This document shows, piece after piece, positions 18,771 to 30,600 of a DNA stretch of 64,000 bases (position 1 is its first letter; each line of letters begins with the position of its first letter). Source of the stretch: Dasypus novemcinctus (taxonomy: Eukaryota; Chordata; Mammalia; Cingulata; Dasypodidae); assembly GCF_030445035.2 (NCBI RefSeq), contig NC_080698.1, positions 1,123,501 to 1,187,500 of the forward strand, read 5' to 3'. Made by a program: the position numbers and the translations under genes. A model generated the notes under the pieces. The model was not told the DNA's origin. It saw only the letters and a program-made list of their open reading frames with translations, and searched no databases.

Positions 18771-20517
18771 GGAGAGAGAACCAGCAAGATGGCAGTGGAG
18801 TAAGGAGCTCCTAGAGTCGGCTCCTGCTGCAGGGCAGTCCGCAAACACCCAGAGCTCTCTGGAGCTGCTGAAACACCGGTTTGGGGGCTCCAGGAGGCCA
18901 GAAGAGCATCCTGCAACGTCCTTGGGGGAGTGAAAGGAGGAGATGCCCGTCTGCAGAGAAGACTCCTAAGTACAGTGCTCCACACCATGGAGGCCACTGC
19001 CCATCCTCCACTGGAGGCACAAGCCGCCTCGGGAGCTGTTCCGTGGCTGGAATTGAAAGCTCCACTTCCCCAAAACGGGGTAGGAAGAGACGGTGGGGCA
19101 CCAACTTCAGCTACTGATGAGGAAATTCAGCGGCTAAAGTACGATCCTGAGAACAGCTAAGGTTTGAGCCTGTCCAAGTCAGAAAGAGGCTGGGAGCCGC
19201 CATCTTAACTCCGCGCCAGGCATGAGGGGAAGTGGGGTGGACTGAGAATCCCAGTGCTGGTGGGACCAGCTTCTTCCCACCCAGGTCAGATTGCAGCTCC
19301 AGCCTAGACCCCAGTGCTACCTCCAGGAGGGAGGAAGCTGCGGGGACCTGCGCCAGCCTCTCCAGGAAATTACCGGCCAAGCCATGGAGGCCAGTGATTG
19401 TCCTACTCTGGCGGCACAAGCTGCCCCAGGAGCTGCTCTGTGACAGGAATTGGAAGCTCCATTTCCCAGAAACGGGAAGAGGAGACTGTTGGCTGCTGGT
19501 TTCAGCTACTGATTGGGAGGCTTGGCTGGTTAAGGGATAACCGTGGGAACAGCGGGAGTGAGAACCAGCCCCAGCCAGAAAGAGGCCAGAAGCTGCCACT
19601 CTGACTCCACCCCAGCCTGAGGGGAAGCCGGGCTGACAGCTTCTTTCTCGCAGCCTGCAGCCTGCCTAGGCTTCAGCCCCGCCTCTGGCAGGGAGGAGGC
19701 TGAGGAGCCCTGGGCACCAGCCTATGCAGGTAACTGTAGGGAACTCTGGCTGGCACAGACTGAAAATCAGAAGTCTACCAGGGCAACTGTGGTCATCTTA
19801 GGACCTGCACTGCACAGATTGCTGCCCACACCTGCAGCTCCATCCTTGCCCCAGGCAGGGGAGAAAAGGGTGTGAGGCTCCATCAGTCTCTCTGGGCAAC
19901 TACAGTCTAGCCCTGCACGTGGATTATTCCACACAGCTGTGACTCTGTCCCTACCCCTGGCCAAGGAGAAAGTTGGAAGAAGCTTCATTGGTCCCTGGTG
20001 CAGTGAGGGCAGCTTGAGCCTCCACAGCTTACAGCACCAACTATATGCTTGGCTCCTACTGCACAACCAGCAAGGGAAAAATTATAGGAAGCCCTAAACT
20101 GAAGATAAAAACTGCACCCAGAATAAATACTCTAGTAAGCCAGATTCTAAGACACCAACAAAACATTACAATCCACACCAAGAAACAGGAAGCTATGGCT
20201 CAGTTAAAGGAAGAAGATGAGCCTCCAGTTGACATAAAGGAGTTGAGACAATTAATTATAGATGTTCAAACAAATCTTATAAATTCAATGAGATGGCTAA
20301 AGAGATGAAGGGTATTGAGATGACATTGGATGAGCACAAAGAAGAATTTGAAAGCATACATAGAAAAATAGAAGATCTTATGGGAATGAAAGGTGCAATC
20401 AATGAAATAAAAAAACTATTGGTATCATATAACAGCAGGTTTGAGGAGGCAGAAGAAAGGATTGGTGAGCTTGAAGAAATGGACTCTGAAAGTAAACATA
20501 CAAAAGGAGAGTTGAAG
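18771..20517 (+). mobile_element. L1 5' end: 5' UTR and start of ORF1, 3'-truncated
   Basis: Opens with a full-length-type L1 start (AACCAGCAAGATGGCAGTGG). The 5' UTR has two diverged monomers about 396 bases apart. The N-terminal part of ORF1 follows ([15 protein letters not shown], then DEHKEEFESIHRKIEDLMG, a coiled-coil region). It stops in ORF1 at an A-rich GAAGAAAAA and is bounded by direct repeats of AAAAATACATGTG. Confidence 0.85.
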
Positions 20518-20530
20518 AAAAATACATGTG

Positions 20531-20909
20531 GGAAGCAGATGTGGATCAAGAGCCTCCACCTACCATATGGGAGGACCCAGGTTCGATCTCTGGGGCCTCC
20601 TGGTGAAAAAGAAGAAAAAGTGAGCCTGTGCAGTGAGCTAGCGCCCATGCATGTGAATCATGCAGCAAAATAACCATGCAACAAGAGAAAGACAAAGGAA
20701 GGAGTCAAGGTGAAGCGCAGCAGAGACCAGGACCTGAGGTGGCGCAGTTGACAGGGAACCTCTCTCTACAGCAGAGGTCCCCAGGATCGAATCCTGGTGA
20801 ATCCTAGAGGAGAAAGAAGAGAAGACAAAAAAAGAGAAGAAATAGAGGTCATCCAGCAAATGGACACAGGCAGCTAGAACAGCAGGGTAGGAGAGAGAGA
20901 GAAGGAAAA
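20531..20909 (+). mobile_element. DAS-type SINE next to the L1 5' end
   Basis: Head GGAAGCAGATGTGGATCAAG and box B-like GGTTCGATCTCTGG. A second SINE-like head segment (CCAGGATCGAATCCTGG) lies near 20780. It ends in a poly(A) and a third copy of the AAAAATACATGT site. Confidence 0.8.
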
Positions 20910-20927
20910 AAAAATACATGTAACGGG

Positions 20928-21010
20928 GGCAGACGTGTCTCTAGCCATTGAGCACCTGCTTCCCAGATGGGAGGCCCCAGGTTCAGTCCTGGATGCCTCC
21001 TAAAAAAACA
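20928..21010 (+). mobile_element. DAS-type SINE, short
   Basis: Head with GAGCACCTGCTTCCCAGATG and AGGTTCAGTCCTGG, then AAAAAACACAG. Confidence 0.8.
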
Positions 21011-21045
21011 CAGAAACAGGCAAATCAACCAACCAACCTAGGCAA

Positions 21046-21140
21046 GCCAGTGTCGCTCAGTGGTTGAGCGCTGGCTTTCCACATACAAGGTCCTAGGTTT
21101 AATTCCCTGTCTCAGTACCTAAGAAAAAACACAAAACACA
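21046..21140 (+). mobile_element. DAS-type SINE, short, divergent subfamily
   Basis: Head CAGTGTCGCTCAGTGGTTGA with ACATACAAGGTCCTAGGTTT. Like the copies at 41990 and 27950 (reverse) it belongs to a distinct tRNA-head variant. Confidence 0.75.
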
Positions 21141-21590
21141 CACGTACACATATAAGCAAAAAAACCCCTAAAATTTACACCACCATTCAGATATAAGTAG
21201 TCCAGGTAGCGATACACATATGCAAGTGTACACACTCAGACACATAATTTGGAATTATATCTTACATATGTGAGCTGACAGGTAATACACTGTTTTGGAA
21301 CCTGATTTATTTTACAAAATATGGAACAAACATCTTTCCATGCATGTGGGTGAAATTACCCAATTGAAAAATGGACTTTGAGAATGGGTCAAAACCCAAC
21401 AGTAAGAAGGAAAGTACCTAAAACAAAATACTGTCAGATGAATAAGAGTCAAACGTAGCTCTAAGATACATCAGAAAATATTAACGAAGAGAAAAAGCAG
21501 GTGCCAGATTTTAATGATTTTAGTGAGACAGAGCACACAGGCTGGGGCCACGTGGATGTCTTCCAGCGCAGGAACCTGTTTCTTACTGTT
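21141..21590. other. AT-rich intergenic sequence, nothing recognised
   Basis: No coding signal. Some wording resembles old L1 sequence, but I cannot assign it. Confidence 0.4.
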
Positions 21591-22589
21591 CTCCTGTCCC
21601 CCCCAGCTTCCCCCCGCCCCCACTCCCCGGCGTGGCTCCAGGGGGCTCCTCCGGCCCCCGGGGGTGGGGGTCTCGGGGGCTTCCCTCGCGTCCGGGCTTC
21701 CCCCCCACCCCCCACCCCCTCCAAAGGGCATCTTCCTCAGCCTTTGACAGGTTCTGCGGCTTTCCCTCATTTTCTTCGCAAAATTTTTTCACGTTGAGTG
21801 TTTTTCCCTTTTTGAGTGACTCCCTCCCCTCGCCGTGCGCGCGCGGGAAGGACGCAGCGCCCCGCGGGCAGCCAGGACACTGGCCCCGCGCACTTCGGTT
21901 TGCCTGACCCGGGTTTGGTGACGTTCCTCGCGATCTGAGGAAGCTAGAAACGTCCGACAGAAGGGACGTTGTGTTTGGACTGACAGCGTTACTGAGGGAG
22001 AATCACCTAGAGTTCACGCTTCTGAAGCCAGACTCGGCCTTGAACGGGCGTGCACGCAGCTCCCGGCTGCACCCTGCACTTTGACCTCTGCTCGCAGCCC
22101 CCGGGTCGTGTGGGCATTTCAGGTCTCGTCTTGGGGGCTTCACGCAGAGCCCCCGGCCCCAGGCCCGCAGCCACCAGCCCGGCGCGGGTGGGTCCCCGCG
22201 GGGCTCCGCTCCCTCACCCTCATTCTCGGGGGGGGGGGGGGGGGGCGGAGGGCCCGGCCACGCGGCCGAATCTGAGCGCGGCAAGAACCGGCACCCCCCC
22301 CCCGCCCCCCGCTTTTCCTCTCACGACCTTCGGGACAAAGAGCCACGGTCCGACCCGGCTTCCGCCCCAGCGGGGCTCGGGGCTCAGCAGACCCGTCAGG
22401 AGGGAGGGGACCTCTCCATCCCGCCACCCGGAAACGAGGGCCTCGGGCAGGGGTCGCCGGCCCGCCGCTCGGGGCCTGTCCCGGCCGCCCGCTCCGCCCC
22501 TCGCTCGGCCCCTCGCTCCACACCGGCCGCTGTGAGGTGAAATCGGCCTCCGAGGGCGGCCCGCGGCCAGGCTGAGCGCGCACGCCCCC

Positions 22590-23830
22590 CGCCCCCCCCC
22601 CCCCGGCCTCCTTCCCCGCCCCCGATCCCCCCGCGCCCCCCCCCGCCTCTTCCCTGTCCCCCTATCTCCCCCCCCGCCCCCCTTCCCCGCCCCCCTTCCC
22701 CACCCCCCCTCCCTGCCCCCTGATCCCCTCGCGCCGCCCCCCCCCCCCGCCTCCTTCCCCGCCCCCCTCTACCGCACCCCCCGCCACCGCCCCCGGTCTC
22801 CTTCCCCGCCCCCGATCCCCCCGCGCCCCCCCCCTGCCCCCCGGCCTCCTTCCCCGCCCCCGATCCCCCCGCACCCCCAGCCACCGCCCCCCGGCCTCCT
22901 TCCCCGTCCCCCTTCCCCACCCCCTTACCCGCCCCCCCCTCCGCCTCCTTCCCTGTCCCCCCCTACCGCCCCCCGGCCTCCTTTCCCGCCCCCCTTCCCC
23001 ACCCCCTTCCCCGTCCCCTGATCCCCTCGCGCCGCCCCCCCCCCGCCTCCTTCCCCGTCCCCCCCTACCGCCCCCCCGCCACCGCCCCCCGGCCTCCCTT
23101 CCCCACCCCTGATCCCCCCGCGCCCCCCCACCTCCTTCCCCGCCCCCCCTACCGCCCCCCGGCCTCCTTCCCCGCCCCCCTTTCCCACCCCCTTCCCCGC
23201 CCCCCGATGCCCTCGCACCGCCCCCCCGCCTCCTTCCCCGTCCCCCCCTACCGCCCCCCCCCCGCCACCGCCCCCCGGCCTCCCTTCCCCACCCCTGATC
23301 CCCCCGCGCCCCCCCACCTCCTTCCCCGCCCCCCCTACCGCCCCCCGGCCTCCTTCCCCGCCCCCCTTTCCCACCCCCTTCCCCGCCCCCCGATGCCCTC
23401 GCACCGCCCCCCCGCCTCCTTCCCCGTCCCCCCCTACCGCCCCCCCCCCGCCACCGCTCCCGGCCTCCCTTCCCCACCCCTGATCCCCCCGCGCCCCCCC
23501 CACCTCCTTCCCCGCCCCCCCTACCGCCCCCCGGCCTCCTTCCCCGCCCCCCTTTCCCACCCCCTTCCCCGCCCCCCGATGCCCTCGCACCGCCCCCCCG
23601 CCTCCTTCCCCGTCCCCCCCTACCGCCCCCCCCGCCACCGCCCCCGGCCTCCCTTCCCCACCCCTGATCCCCCCGCGCCCCCCCCCACCTCCTTCCCCGC
23701 CCCCCCTACCGCCCCCCGGCCTCCTTCCCCGCCCCCTTTCCCGCCCCCCGATGCCCTCGCACCGCCCCCCCGCCTCCTTCCCCGTCCCCCCTACCGCCCC
23801 CCCCCCGCCACCGCCCCCGGCCTCCCCCCG
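22590..23830. repeat. C-rich satellite upstream of the caspase, 186-base higher-order period
   Basis: Built from short units such as CCTCCTTCCCCGCCCCCC and CTACCGCCCCCCGG. The landmark GATGCCCTCGCACCG recurs at 23206, 23392, 23578 and 23750, so spacings are 186, 186 and 172. The - strand is a near-continuous series of G runs. The very long open frames on both strands are by-products of this composition. Confidence 0.92.
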
Positions 23831-24159
23831 CCGCGCTCGGCGCTGCACCGCGGGCCCGCCCGCCTGCCCCGGGCGCCTCTCGTCCCGGAGCCCGGGTGGT
23901 TGCAAGCGTGGCCGCCGTCGGCACCACCTGGAAAGCTCCAGAAACGCCCGGGCTCCGGCCCAGGGCGGCCGGGCTCGGGGCGTTGCAGAGGCCCCCGCTG
24001 ACCCCGCGCAGCCGACGACCCGGGGCCCTGCGGCGCGGCCCCGCTCGGCACCCCGGGCCTCGGCGGGTTAACGGGGGCGGGGCGCGGGGCTGCGCGGGGC
24101 GGGGCTGCGCGGGGCGCGCCCCCTCCTTCCCGGCTGCGCGGCCGCGGGCGCGGGGCGCC
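23830..24159 (+). promoter_or_regulatory. Likely CpG promoter of the caspase gene
   Basis: CG-dense, with GC boxes (GGGGCGGGGCGCGGGGC near 24070 and again near 24100) directly before the first ATG. No TATA box is seen. The transcription start is not placed. Confidence 0.5.
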
Positions 24160-24350
24160 ATGGAGGGGGCGCTGGGGGGCGCCATGGAGGGGGCGCGGGG
24201 GGGCGCCATGGAGGGGCCGCGGGCGCGGGGCGCCATGGAGGGGGCGCGGGGCGCCATGGAGGGGCCGCGGGCGCGGGGCGCCATGGAGGGGGCGCGGGGC
24301 GCCATGGAGGGGGCGCGGGGCGCCATGGAGGGGGCGCCGGGGGGCGCGCC
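24153..24350 (+). repeat. In-frame minisatellite of the caspase N terminus
   Basis: Units of 21 to 27 bases built on GCGGGGCGCCATGGAGGGG repeat eight times. They encode [16 protein letters not shown] and MEGALGGA. Every unit length is a multiple of three, so copy number can change without shifting the frame. Confidence 0.9.
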
Positions 24351-24628
24351 GGCGCTGGAGGAGCTGCAGAGCCGCCTGCAGGAGACCCTGGGCGTGCTGT
24401 CCCCGCGGGAGCTGCGCACCTTCCGCCTGCTGCTCAAGGCGGTGGACGAGGAGCCGCGCGTGAGCCCGCTGCAGCTGGAGCTGGAGGGCGGCAGCGCGCC
24501 GGGGCTGGCCCGCCTGCTCGCGCGCCACTACTACCTGCCCGCCGCGCCGCGCGTGCTCGCCAAGGTGCTGCGCCAGCTGCCGCGCCCCGACCTGCTGGCG
24601 CGCTGGCAGGGCGCGAGCGACCGCGACG
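24160..24628 (+). CDS. CASP15: CASP15-like exon 1: start repeat plus pyrin domain
   Basis: Carries eight in-frame ATG codons and the whole pyrin fold. No upstream in-frame ATG precedes 24160. The donor GTGAGC follows 24628 in phase 1. The last ATG of the array lies about ten codons before the pyrin domain and may be the ancestral start. Confidence 0.88.
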
Positions 24629-27600
24629 GTGAGCGCGGCGGGGGCGAGGGGAGGGGGCCCCCGAGGGAGCGGGCGGCGCGAAGGGCGGGCCCGGAGGGGG
24701 AGGGGGCTCGGGGGAGGCCTCGGGGGGAGGGGCGAGCGAGGGCGCCCTGGGGAGGGGGCGGGGCGGGGACCCGGCGAGAGGGCCCCCCTAGGGGGAGGGC
24801 CCGTCGAGGATGGGGATGGGGGTGGGGTTGGGGGCGGCGAGGGGCCCTGGGGACCTCAGAGGGGTCCCGAGCGGCGGCGCGCAGGTGAGCTGCGGGTACC
24901 TGCTTGGCGGGGGCGGGGCGAGCGCTCGGCGGGCGGCGGGTCGCCAGGTGGGGGGTCGCCAGGTGGGTGGTCGCCGTCCACCTGCAGCCGGAGGTGGAGG
25001 AGTTCGCCTCTACCGCGTCCTGGGGCTTCCGACCTGGGAAGTTTGCGGCGAGACCCCGCCGGGTCCCCTGCGGCTGCGTGTGGCCGGGGTGGGAGGGGGC
25101 ACCGTTTTCCGTGGATGTGCTAAGGGGTGGCTTAAGAAATGCAGGAACAGGTTGCGGGCGCTTGGCCCCCAGGTAAATGAATATTTTTGTGTGTGGAGAG
25201 AGAGAGCACCTGCAGGCGGGGAGCTGACCCTGAGGCCCTGCCCGCGGTCCCCGCCCACGGCAGGCGGACCCTGGCCGAGTTCTAGGTGTGTGGCCCGGGC
25301 TCAGGCCTCGGTAAGGCCGGCAGCTGCAGTCAAACGCCTGCGGGCTTGGAGCGCCTTCCTTGTATCTTCCACACCTGCACCTGCACCTGCACACCTGTGT
25401 TACCTCACAGCTTAGTTGTGTGCGAGTCACACTATCATCGTCATCCATTTAGAGCCTCTTTTTGCTGGCAGTGTGTGCATTTTCAGAATCATTCAGACTG
25501 CGCATCATCATGGCTACATGCTGTAGATGCTCAAACATTTGAATTAAATTTTAAGAGATTATGTTAAATTAGCAATAAAATGGGGTCACCTTACTTCTTG
25601 CCCCTCCCTAGGTCTCCGTCTCCTCTTTGGGAGGGGCACCTCCTCTTTCTGAGGCAGGGCCTGAACTTGACTTAGGTTGCCAGTCCCGCGAGTTCCGGAT
25701 GTGCTCCTGGTCCAGGATGAGATTATTGGGGGGAGAGGGGGGAGCGCATTAAGAGGAAGGACAGCAGATCTTGATTAAAGAGGTAAAAAAATGAGAAATA
25801 ATAATGCTCATTTTATTTTATTTTCCTTTTGTGAAAATTCATTCAGTTATTCCAAGAAAGATTGTAAAGAGAAGCTATGACTGTGTGGAAGATGAACTGG
25901 TAACTATTTTGTCTTATTCTAACACTGCACACTGTTTAAAGATAGTGTTTAGTCACCCTGTGGGCATTGTTTGTGCTGCTCGTTGCTTTCTGTTAAATAG
26001 TAAAAACGCTAGCCAGTTAGAAACACCGCGGGCCTGCTGCTCTTGGCAGACAAGCTGGGCGCTGTTACTCTCTCCACAAATAAGGTAGTGAGGCATAGGT
26101 CTGGCTGGTGGCTTTGGGCAGCTTATACAAATTGTCAGCTGCAGGTTGGTTTTAATTATGGAAATTTTAAGAACAGACAGAAGAGAGAGTAGAAAAATGC
26201 ACCTCGGGCCTGCAGCCTCTGCCCACCGCCCTGTTCAGCCGCAAGCGAGCTTGTTTCCTTTGCCCCCCCCATTCTAAAGCCAGTGTAAATGCAGTGTCAC
26301 TTTGATTTGTAAACCTGTCAGTTCGCATGTCTGAGAAAGGGCTTTCAAAAGGGACCCACAACACCCTCACGACGCCGGGGTGCGGCGGGCTCCCGCCCTG
26401 CTGGGTGCGCAGGCCTCGGCTTCCACGGGGGCCAGGCCGGGCTGGCCTTGAGGCCGCCACCGAAGGCTCTTCTCCCTGCCCGAGCTGGCCTCTGCTCCCT
26501 TGCCCAGGGCCCTCGCTCCCGCCCCGCTGTGTCCTGTTCTTTCTTAAACTGGGGGCCTGGGGCAGGAGCCGGCCTTCCCAGCCGTGTCCAGCCGAGGTAC
26601 CTGCGCCGCCCTCGCCGTCCCTGCGCCCCGCGGCGTCGGTCCGGGGCCGGGGTGTGACCGCTGCCCTCCCTGCAGGACTGCTACGACCTGAGCGGAGCGC
26701 GGAGGGCCTTCCTCCTGTGCGTGCTGAAGGACCGGCCGGGCGCGCGGCAGGACGTCCTGCTCATGCAGGCGTGGCTGGGCCAGTGCGGCTTCGAGCACAC
26801 GCCGTGCATCGACCCCGACAAAGCGGTGAGCACTGGCAGGAGGCTCGGGCTCTGTCCTCGTTCCTTCGCGGGAGACTCTCTCTCTCCCTGCCTGGCAGCA
26901 CCAGGGCCTGCTGCGCGGCACCCTGGATTCTTCCTCAGCTCGCCTCCGGCTGTGTTTGTCGGCCCTCGTAGAGTGACCGCCCGCCCGCCGGCCAGCGCAG
27001 GGCCCTTGGGGCGCCCATCTCAACCAGGGCCGCACAGCCGCAGAGGAGAGCTGAGGGCGCTCCTGGGCAGGGTGGCTGGGTGGGCAGGGAGCCCAAGGAA
27101 AGGGCCTGAGGGATGGGCAGGGGGACGCAGCGGCCTGAGAAGTCCACGGGGCCCTGGCTGGAGCAGGTGGGGCAGGAGAGATGGGGCTGGGATGACACAG
27201 AAAGAGCAGGTTACAGGGTGGGTGGGAGGGAACTGGGGGCGGTTGCCCAGGAAGGTCCTGGGAGTAGCCGTCGCTGTGAGCGGCAAGGACAGGGGACAGA
27301 GGGCCGGGGCAGGCGGGCTGGACGCCCTCAAGGCAGGTTTGCTCCAGGGGTGATTTCAGCCCCGGGGGCATGTCTGGGGCACCTGGTTGTCGTGCCTGGG
27401 GCAGGGGCTGCACTCGATGTCAGGGCAAAGTTCCCCCTTAACTGTGACTTCCTTTCCCATCTCTGGGGTAGGGGTGATGATAGCCACTTGCTGGTGGGGC
27501 TGCCGTGGGGGCTGCAGGGGCGGTGCGGGGTCCTCAGGGTCGTGTGTTCAGTAAACTTAGGTTTTATCGTTAGGCCTCAAAGTTAAAAACTGATTTCTTC

Positions 27601-30600
27601 ATCTCCCGAGGACTGTGCCAGCTGTCCCTTATGTTCCAAGACTTACTCCAGAGCGTTCCCTGCAGGTGGCGGATGCTCCCCAGATCTTGGGCTCTGTTCT
27701 CCCAGGTCTTTTCTTCGTCCTTGCCAAGACTTAATCTGTAAATATGTAGTAATCTGACTGGCAGATAGTCAGTTGTTTGAAAGGATTGAATGAACATCTC
27801 TTCCCCACATATCTGAAATTCCACCTTTATTTTGAAATAAAAATTAGATATTCTTGGATTGTTTCTAGGTTCTAAAATATTCTATCTATATATTTGCTTA
27901 TTCTTATGCCCATATCTCAGCTTTATTTGCCATGACTTTCTAATGCTTTTTTTTCGGTGCCGGGGCCAGGGATTGAACACGGGACCTCATACGTGGAAGG
28001 GGTCGCTCACCCACTGAGCTCCCCTGTTTCTAGTATTTAAACCCAATTTAAGTTTTATTTTCTCTCAATGGAATGGCTGGTGTCTCTGTTACAACACGCG
28101 GAGGAGTTGTGGCAACAGTGTTCCGTCTTTCCCTTTGAGTGGGGATGATTCTGGTGACATGTCCTGGTAGATCCTGGCAGGTACACGTATCGAGTCGACT
28201 CCTTCATTTCTTTCCATTTCTAGCTTGCTGAAGGCACTGATTTTGTAAAGTAACTTGTATATATTGAAATAAGTTAATACTATAAAATTCAAGAATACTA
28301 ACCCTTTGGGGAACTGTAATTCTGTTGTGTTTTGTGGTAGAGGCTCAGAAATACCCAACTTGTGTTAAACAAGAGCCAGGGACGTGATAGGAAGAAATCG
28401 TGTGACTTCTGAGAACAGCCAAAAGAGAAGTGGCAGTTAAGGAACTAATATCTATCTCTTATTTACGGTTAGGGACATAAGTATTTATATATTTACCTTA
28501 TCTGATCACTTGCAGAAGGTCCACTTTGCTAGCATTTCGGGTTTCCCCCCGCCCCCAGATTTTGTCATTTTTTCTGTAATGTGCTGTACTGTTTTACAGG
28601 AGTTACTTAGAAAAATAACAGCATTTCGTGATGGACTGAATGAGACTAAAGATGAAATTGGCTGTTGCCTTGTTACTCTTATGTCACATGGTGAAAATGG
28701 CTTCATTAAAATGAAAGACGGTGGCAGAGTCAGCCTGGAAGACATTTTTGAAATGTTTAATAATAAAAATTGTCCAGCACTTCAAGAGAAACCGAAGATC
28801 TTCATAATCCAGGCCTGCAGAGGCGGTAATTGACTTTTGTATCATCCTATTTCTAGGAAATTTTCACATTAGATGACAGAAAATAAAAGGGAAAATGTGA
28901 GTGTGTGTTTAAGTAGAGGACTCCTAACTGCTGTGACTTGCACGTAGTATATGAGGGACCTCAAGCTGCGGAAACAGGATGGAAGGAACACTCAGGGGAT
29001 GGAACAGTAAACTTAGGCCACGAGAGGGTCCACGTGGCTGACCTCGCGAGCTGGGCGGGGGGTCTCAGGCTCACGGGACACGGTTGGCCGCGAGCCGTGG
29101 GATTCCACGGGGCTTTTGGGACGAATCACCCACTTCCTTAGCTTTTTGTCGGTATTTCTCTTGTGGTGATACGAGCTTGTGATGACTTTCGTTAAGGGTC
29201 GCTGGGGTCAGCTGTGTCCGTTAGTGTGGTTTGTGTTTTATTTTCCTGAAAACACAGAGAAAAGAGACAGTGGTGTTGAAACAGACGATGAGCCGATGGA
29301 TTCTGACGACTATCAGGAGAAGAGGAGGCTGCCGACATTCAGTGATTATTTCATCATCTACCCTACCCAGCCAGGTGAGGCGGGCGTGTGCCGGAGATCG
29401 ACCTTCTTCCAGAGGGCGTTACAGCCTTTTCAGAAAATTATTACGCGTTCAAATTGGCACATAGAAGAACACACTTCATGAACCCTTCCAGCTCCCTTTA
29501 AAAAATGTTCCTGCTTTCAGAGATGGCAGGTTGGCATATATTTTTTTACTTTTTATTATTTTTTATTCATTTTTTTGAGTTACTAGGGTTTGGGGATTGA
29601 ACCTGGGACCTTGTATATTGTGGGAAGCTGGTGCTCAACCACTGAGCCTGTCGGCTTCCTGAGTTGGTTTTCCATTTGTTGTGCTTGTTGTTTGTTTTTG
29701 TTTTTTCAGGAGGCACTGGGAACCGAACCTGGGACCTCCCATGTGGGAGGCGGGAGCTTAACCACTTGAGCCATATCTGCTGCCTTGTTTATTTTTTAAA
29801 AGCGGTTTTTTTTTTAAAAAAAGATTTATTTATTTATTTAATTTCCCCCCCTCCCCTGGTTGTCTGTTCTTGGTGTCTATTTGTTGCGTCTTGTTTCTTT
29901 GTCTGCTTTTGTTTCTTTGTCCCCTTCTATTGTCGTCAGCGGCACGGGAAGTGTGGGCGGCGCCATTCCTGGGCAGGCTGCTCTTTCTTTTCACGCTGGG
30001 CGGCTTTCCTCACGGGCGCACTCCTTGCGCGTGGGGGCTCCCCCACGCGGGGGACACCCTTGCGTGGCACGGCACTCCTTGCGCGCATCAGCACTGCGCA
30101 TGGCCAGCTCCACACGGGTCGAGGAGGCCCGGGGTTTGAACCACGGACCTCCCATATGGTAGACGGACGCCCTAACCACTGGGCCAAAGTCCGTTTCCCT
30201 AAAAGCGGTTTTATTCACACACTGTACACTCCATTCAAAGTGTACAGTCAGTGTCTCTTAGTATAATCACAGTTGTGCTATCATCACCACAATCAATTTT
30301 AGAACATTTTCATTGCTCCAGAAAGAAAAACCCCATACTCCTATACCCCCCTATTAGTAACAGTTTTGTCTTTCCTTTCGTTGCTTATGCTTTGGATGTT
30401 AAGTCTAAGAAATCATTGCCTAACATAAGTTCCCGAAGATGCTTTCCTACATTTTATTCTAGGCGTTTATAGTCCTGGTTTAGTCTTTGATCCATTTTGA
30501 GTTAATTTTTGTATATGGTATGAGATGGACGTCTTCCTTTATTCTTTTGCAAATGGAGATCCAGTTCTCCCAGCACCATTTGTTGAAGAGATTATTCCTT

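Noticed and set aside
22396-23905. Very long Gly/Arg-rich open frames on the - strand
   Set aside because: They are the reverse of a C-rich tandem satellite. Frame length comes from lack of stop codons in GC-rich repeats, and there is no domain or splice context.
23896-24159. Extension of the caspase exon 1 frame upstream of the first ATG
   Set aside because: The open frame continues upstream but only from a GTG; no in-frame ATG precedes 24160, and the text there is promoter-like.
24340-24630. Reading the caspase prodomain as a death-effector domain or CARD
   Set aside because: Single domain with [14 protein letters not shown] and [10 protein letters not shown] spacing fits the pyrin fold better. 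Two tandem death-effector domains would be expected for a caspase-8/10/18-like gene.
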